Assembly: GCF_000378945.1 (NCBI RefSeq)
Contig: NZ_KB900539.1
Coordinates: 300,937 to 364,936 of the forward strand
Reading direction: 5' to 3'
Length of the DNA: 64,000 nt
DNA from: Methyloversatilis universalis EHg5
Lineage (GTDB): Bacteria; Pseudomonadota; Gammaproteobacteria; Burkholderiales; Rhodocyclaceae
The position numbers and the translations under genes were made by a program. Below the pieces are notes generated by a model. It was given only the letters and a program-made list of their open reading frames with translations. It was not told the origin of the DNA and ran no database searches. This document shows, piece by piece, positions 63,301-64,000 of the stretch. The first letter of the stretch is position 1. Each line of letters begins with the position of its first letter.

Positions 63301-64000
63301 CGCGGGCGTACTCGAACACGCCGTCGAGCGCACCGTCGCGCTCGCTCAGTTCCAGCGTCAGGTCGAACTGCGACAGGCCGCTGTCCAGCGGCAGCGGGCG
63401 GGCGTCTGCGCCCTGCAGAGACAGTTCGCCGGCCGGCATGTTGCGCAGCGCGAACATGACCTGGAAGAGCGGATTGCGTGCGGGGTCGCGGACCGGTCGC
63501 AGCGCCTCGACCAGTTTCTCGAACGGCATGTCGGCGTGGTCGAAGGCGGCGAGCGAGGTGGCGCGTACGCGTTCGAGCAGCTGGGGAACGGACAGCGCGG
63601 GATCGACGTCGGCGCGCAGCACCAGGGTGTTGGCGAAAAAGCCGATGAGTGGGTCGAGGCTGGGATGGCTGCGTCCGGCGACCGGCGTGCCGACGACGAC
63701 CTCGCGCTGTGCGCAGTAGCGCGCGAGCAGCAGCTGGAATGCGGCGAGCAGCACCATGTAGAGGGTGCAGCCGTGCTGTCGGGCGAGTGCGTGCAGGTCG
63801 CGGGTGAGGGCGGCATCGACGGTGATCGGCAGGCGTGCGCCGCGGTGGTCGGCGCGGGCCGGACGCGGGTGATCGGTGGGCAGTGCGAGCGTGGGCAGCT
63901 CGTTGAGCTCACGGCGCCAGAACTCGAGCAGGCGGTCGAAGGCGGGCCCGGTCAGGGCCTGTCGCTGCCAGAGCGCGAAATCGGGGTACTGCAGCGGCAG
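54368..64000 (-). CDS. nonribosomal peptide synthetase, C-terminal 3210 residues (N-terminus outside window)
   Basis: The frame is open to the window edge. Domain order, N to C: end of a condensation domain, A1, T1 (FELGGHSLLA near 61520), C2 (HHIVSDGWS), A2, T2 (near 58390), C3 (HHMVSDGWS), A3, T3 (AIGGHSLMA near 55270), thioesterase (GFSSGG near 54865, late GSHGLMM). No epimerisation or methylation domain is visible. Hand-read ten-residue codes are DVGDFGLIDK (A1), DAWQFGLIDK (A2, like glutamine codes) and DAFLLGGTFK (A3, close to valine-type codes). These are tentative. The product is unknown, at least a tripeptide tail with TE release. A Sfp-type activator gene follows. Confidence 0.93.
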   Translation of the reverse strand: MPLQYPDFALWQRQALTGPAFDRLLEFWRRELNELPTLALPTDHPRPARADHRGARLPITVDAALTRDLHALARQHGCTLYMVLLAAFQLLLARYCAQREVVVGTPVAGRSHPSLDPLIGFFANTLVLRADVDPALSVPQLLERVRATSLAAFDHADMPFEKLVEALRPVRDPARNPLFQVMFALRNMPAGELSLQGADARPLPLDSGLSQFDLTLELSERDGALDGVFEYARALFEPATIERMAGHYTTLLRAFARHQDRTVATLPLLTDTERALIVERWNDTAVPRNPADTLVSLFEQQVARTPHAIALVHAGSTVGYDALNRRANRLAHRLHALGVRPGSVVGVQLDTSPDWAVALIGIMKAGATCLPLDIALPDARVRWMLDDAEAVLCIAQQTHEDSERLTLRPDDAALAGEPESDPRPDIDGSSAACVLYTSGSTGEPKGVLLEHGALCNRMLWLGSTFGLGADDAMLTQASPGFDVSVGQLFAPLLHGGRCVLVDAARRADGSALLTLTRAHGVTLWDVTPAMLHLLVDETDFPLCGTLRHVFCGGEAMDAELGRRFAARSQARLHNLYGPTEAAIDTTWWTWQNGSGDLPTDAPAEAPPIGRPIANALVRVLDAESQPVPVGVEGELFIGGAGLARGYLKRPALNGERFVPDPLSTAPGARLYRTGDRVRWRADGSLAFAGRQDRQLKLRGFRIEPGEIEAALDALPGVRQAAVMPDENGRLIAWAAGDGLDPAALRNALARTLPDYMLPSCIVLLAQLPLTLNGKIDRDALPWPAQDITAESAGAARTPRQQALAELWADVLERPQIGPDAHFFELGGHSLLAARLASRIRQLFEVDLPLRAVFDAPTVSAMDTLLHSLRGDGSPPPAPQRVAHDDELPCAFAQSRLWFMEQWGMSAGLYHVVSRWQLEGALDTAALQAALDALVTRHEALRTGFIERDGEPRQRLLSSAHCAIEFIPHEGLDEHAHRPFDLAQPPLLRVALSTASASSAPDRHTLQIVIHHIVSDGWSVSVLNRELAQLYADALHHRTSALPELPLQYPDFALWQRQALTGPAFDRLLEFWRRELNELPTLALPTDHPRPARADHRGARLPITVDAALTHDLHALARQHGCTLYMVLLAAFQLLLARYCAQREVVVGTPVAGRSHPSLDPLIGFFANTLVLRADVDPALSVPQLLERVRATSLAAFDHADMPFEKLVEALRPVRDPARNPLFQVMFALQNAPADTLALSGLTVSAEGTPHVHAKFDLMLDLSERDGALDGVFEYASALFEPATIERMAGHYTTLLRAFARHQDRTVATLPLLTDTERALIVERWNDTAVPRNPADTLVSLFEQQVARTPHAIALVHAGSTVGYDALNRRANRLAHRLHALGVGPDVVVAVRMQRSVDLVVAILATLKAGGAWLPIDPDFPAARAQFMRNDAAAPVLLTQRALKDSVDASDAVVLCVDDASASGDDTEQDLPLLAGPDHLAYVIYTSGSTGQPKGVMVSHAAICNHMHWMLSAFGFGADDRILLKTGISADASVWELLAPLLCGGQMVLADEGIPRDPALLARQVVRDRITVMQTVPSLLRALVEEHGFTGAPSLRQMFCGGEALAPDLVRSFLTGSTARLHNLYGPTEAAIDATWWTCSVDDDEVPIGRPIANMRAHVLDESMQPVPVGVAGELYLGGIGLARAYLGRPELSGERFLPDPLSATPGARLYRTGDRVRRRADGSLIFLQRTDHQIKLRGFRIEPGEIEAALTADPSVAEAVVVLREDSPGCARLIGYVRGTNGDPDTAALKRTLAQSLPAHMVPAALVALDRLPRTPHGKLDRDALPAPDLSVSHDSGSTPRTPVEGMLCEMWADVLGLPQATPHSHFFELGGHSLLAVRLISRISRMFDVELPLRTLFELPTPAELAPRLQAQRLTTPLDDGTVTSPDDARAPCTPAQAALWFIEQWTDHPGLYHIVERWRLPGSHDEGLLQAALNALLARHPALRTGFMDVDGTPVQQIAAHAHCPLERITEDGAEAHALRPFALDSPPLARAALWTGDDGHTILQWVVHHMVSDGWSQGVLRRDLSALYDALLHDRPASLPPLPLTCADHAARLQARLAGPRGAHLLAYWSAALDQLPVLELPTDRPRPAQPDHRGGSVTCVLDAALTTRLRALARRNGCTLYMVLLAAWALLLARWSRQDDIAIGTPVAGRDQSEFDGVAGLFVNTLVMRIAIAADQPLPELLADVRNRVLAAFDHSDQPFEGLVRALQPARDRGRNPLFQTLFVLQPADDMRLALDGLPAEALPVDRPVAKFDLTLEVRDNGDTLQAALEYASALFDHASIERMAGHFRTLLDGFVAADAAAVTDLPLLTARERSTLDEWSHAGSHDLPTDATLAQLFEQTVQQHPAAVALIGDGVVLTYTELNARANRIAHRLRMLGAGPDQCVGLCMKRSLEQAIALLGIVKAGAAYLPVDPDYPAARIDYMLRDAGVTIVLAAPDAPALEGVQRLHPDDDAIRNAPAGNPPPAGNARNLAYVLYTSGSTGQPKGVMVEQRSVVRLARPGPDRAYAKLDADETFLLLAPPTFDAATFELWGALLNGARCVVYPEAVPTATGLEAVIRRHGISTLWLTAALFNTLIDERPEALRGLRQLLTGGEALSVAHVRRAQAALPGVTLINGYGPTEGTTFTCCHTIPSPLPEDCSAIPIGRPIAHTTACVLDAAMQPVPVGVEGELYIGGAGVARGYLGRPDLSAERFVPDPWSADADARLYRSGDRVRWRADGTLDFIGRNDDQIKLRGFRIEPGEIEAALAALSGVQQAAVMLRATPAGERRLLAWAAGEGLDGSTLRARLAERLPDYMLPSAVIALDRFPLTANGKLDRNRLPDPVSAGGSAQGSRPRDAAERHLLAIWESLFGRDGLSVEDDFFAIGGHSLMAVRLADAIERSFGLRLPLDTFWFRARTVRAIAGLLRDASGHVRWPLRVPIRASGKRPPLFCVHTIGGNLFHYFELARALPEDQPVIGLNAVGVGGGEPARTSVEAIAADCIAAMREQQPHGPYRIAGFSSGGTVAFEMAQQLHAAGEQIAFLGLLDTWAPGVYRRPAGSGLIGRLRARLRPVLQRDRLTHALLHTLGLKPPGGFPDGASAHWWAHWSYRPRMYAGQVDLYIADVSRLEASDPLLGWSRRVGGNLTLHSVSGSHGLMMKPPHVDALAGLIRQRLEEDCAGENHAG
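59859..60871 (-). repeat. NRPS long direct repeat, copy in module 2
   Basis: This segment, covering the end of the C2 domain and the start of A2, is nearly identical to 62988-64000 at a constant offset of 3129 bases (exactly 1043 codons). Only a short island near 60235-60317 clearly differs, plus scattered single bases. Confidence 0.85.
62988..64000 (-). repeat. NRPS long direct repeat, copy in module 1 (continues past window)
   Basis: It matches 59859-60871 base for base apart from scattered changes and a divergent island near 63364-63446. The copy runs into the window edge, so its true length is not visible. Confidence 0.85.

Overview
The window is GC-rich chromosomal DNA, almost fully coding. 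It looks like a betaproteobacterium, possibly of the Rhodocyclales/Methyloversatilis type. The pointers are a PqiA-PqiB-PqiC lipid-transport operon, a PEP-CTERM protein, a c-type cytochrome behind a perfect FNR/ANR box, a SAM-II riboswitch in front of metH, and an ECF41 sigma factor. The genus is an inference. No rRNA, tRNA, CRISPR array, transposase or phage gene was seen.

Region 1 (1-23308) is a surface-polysaccharide locus in which nearly all genes touch or overlap on the + strand. It starts with a nonulosonic (legionaminic-type) acid block: a cut aminotransferase-like gene, a NeuB/LegI synthase, a PtmE-like CBS-nucleotidyltransferase, a FemAB/GNAT protein, a methyltransferase, a CMP-sugar synthetase and a LIC12162-type transferase. 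Next, at 6952-13411, are four genes matching the four known steps of Campylobacter cytidine-diphosphoramidate synthesis: glutamine kinase, CDP-amidate kinase, gamma-glutamyl-CDP-amidate hydrolase and CTP:phosphoglutamine cytidylyltransferase. An unknown protein, a formyltransferase-like protein and a methyltransferase lie among them, and a CDP-alcohol phosphotransferase-family membrane protein follows. This predicts a phosphoramidate-decorated glycan outside Campylobacter and is the most interesting system here. The locus ends with glycosyltransferases, an asparagine-synthase-like amidotransferase, an acetyltransferase and a WbpV/WbpL/WbpM-like trio that probably makes and loads the first sugar on the lipid carrier.

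Region 2 (23305-39278) is mostly housekeeping: apaH, a regulatory PTS (EIIA-HPr-EI), ruvC, ruvA, an HDOD signalling protein, a ferredoxin-type reductase, a HemJ-like protein, an RlmL-type RNA methyltransferase, cytochrome c, metH under SAM-II control, an exonuclease and arsC. Two REPIN-like inverted repeats lie in its intergenic gaps.

Region 3 (39358-46354) holds stress and regulatory genes. An ECF41 sigma factor and its AhpD-like partner each have a recognisable ECF41 promoter. Isochorismatase-like, pirin, two LysR, SDR and TerB genes follow.

Region 4 (46420-53661) holds pqiA (split in two), pqiB and pqiC, then a large secreted purple-acid-phosphatase-like protein with four tandem Ig-like repeats and a dockerin-like end, and a PEP-CTERM protein.

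Region 5 (53680-64000, minus strand) is an Sfp-type phosphopantetheinyl transferase and the C-terminal part of a nonribosomal peptide synthetase (partial C-A-T-C-A-T-C-A-T-TE) that runs off the window. Two of its modules share an almost identical DNA segment of about 1 kb.
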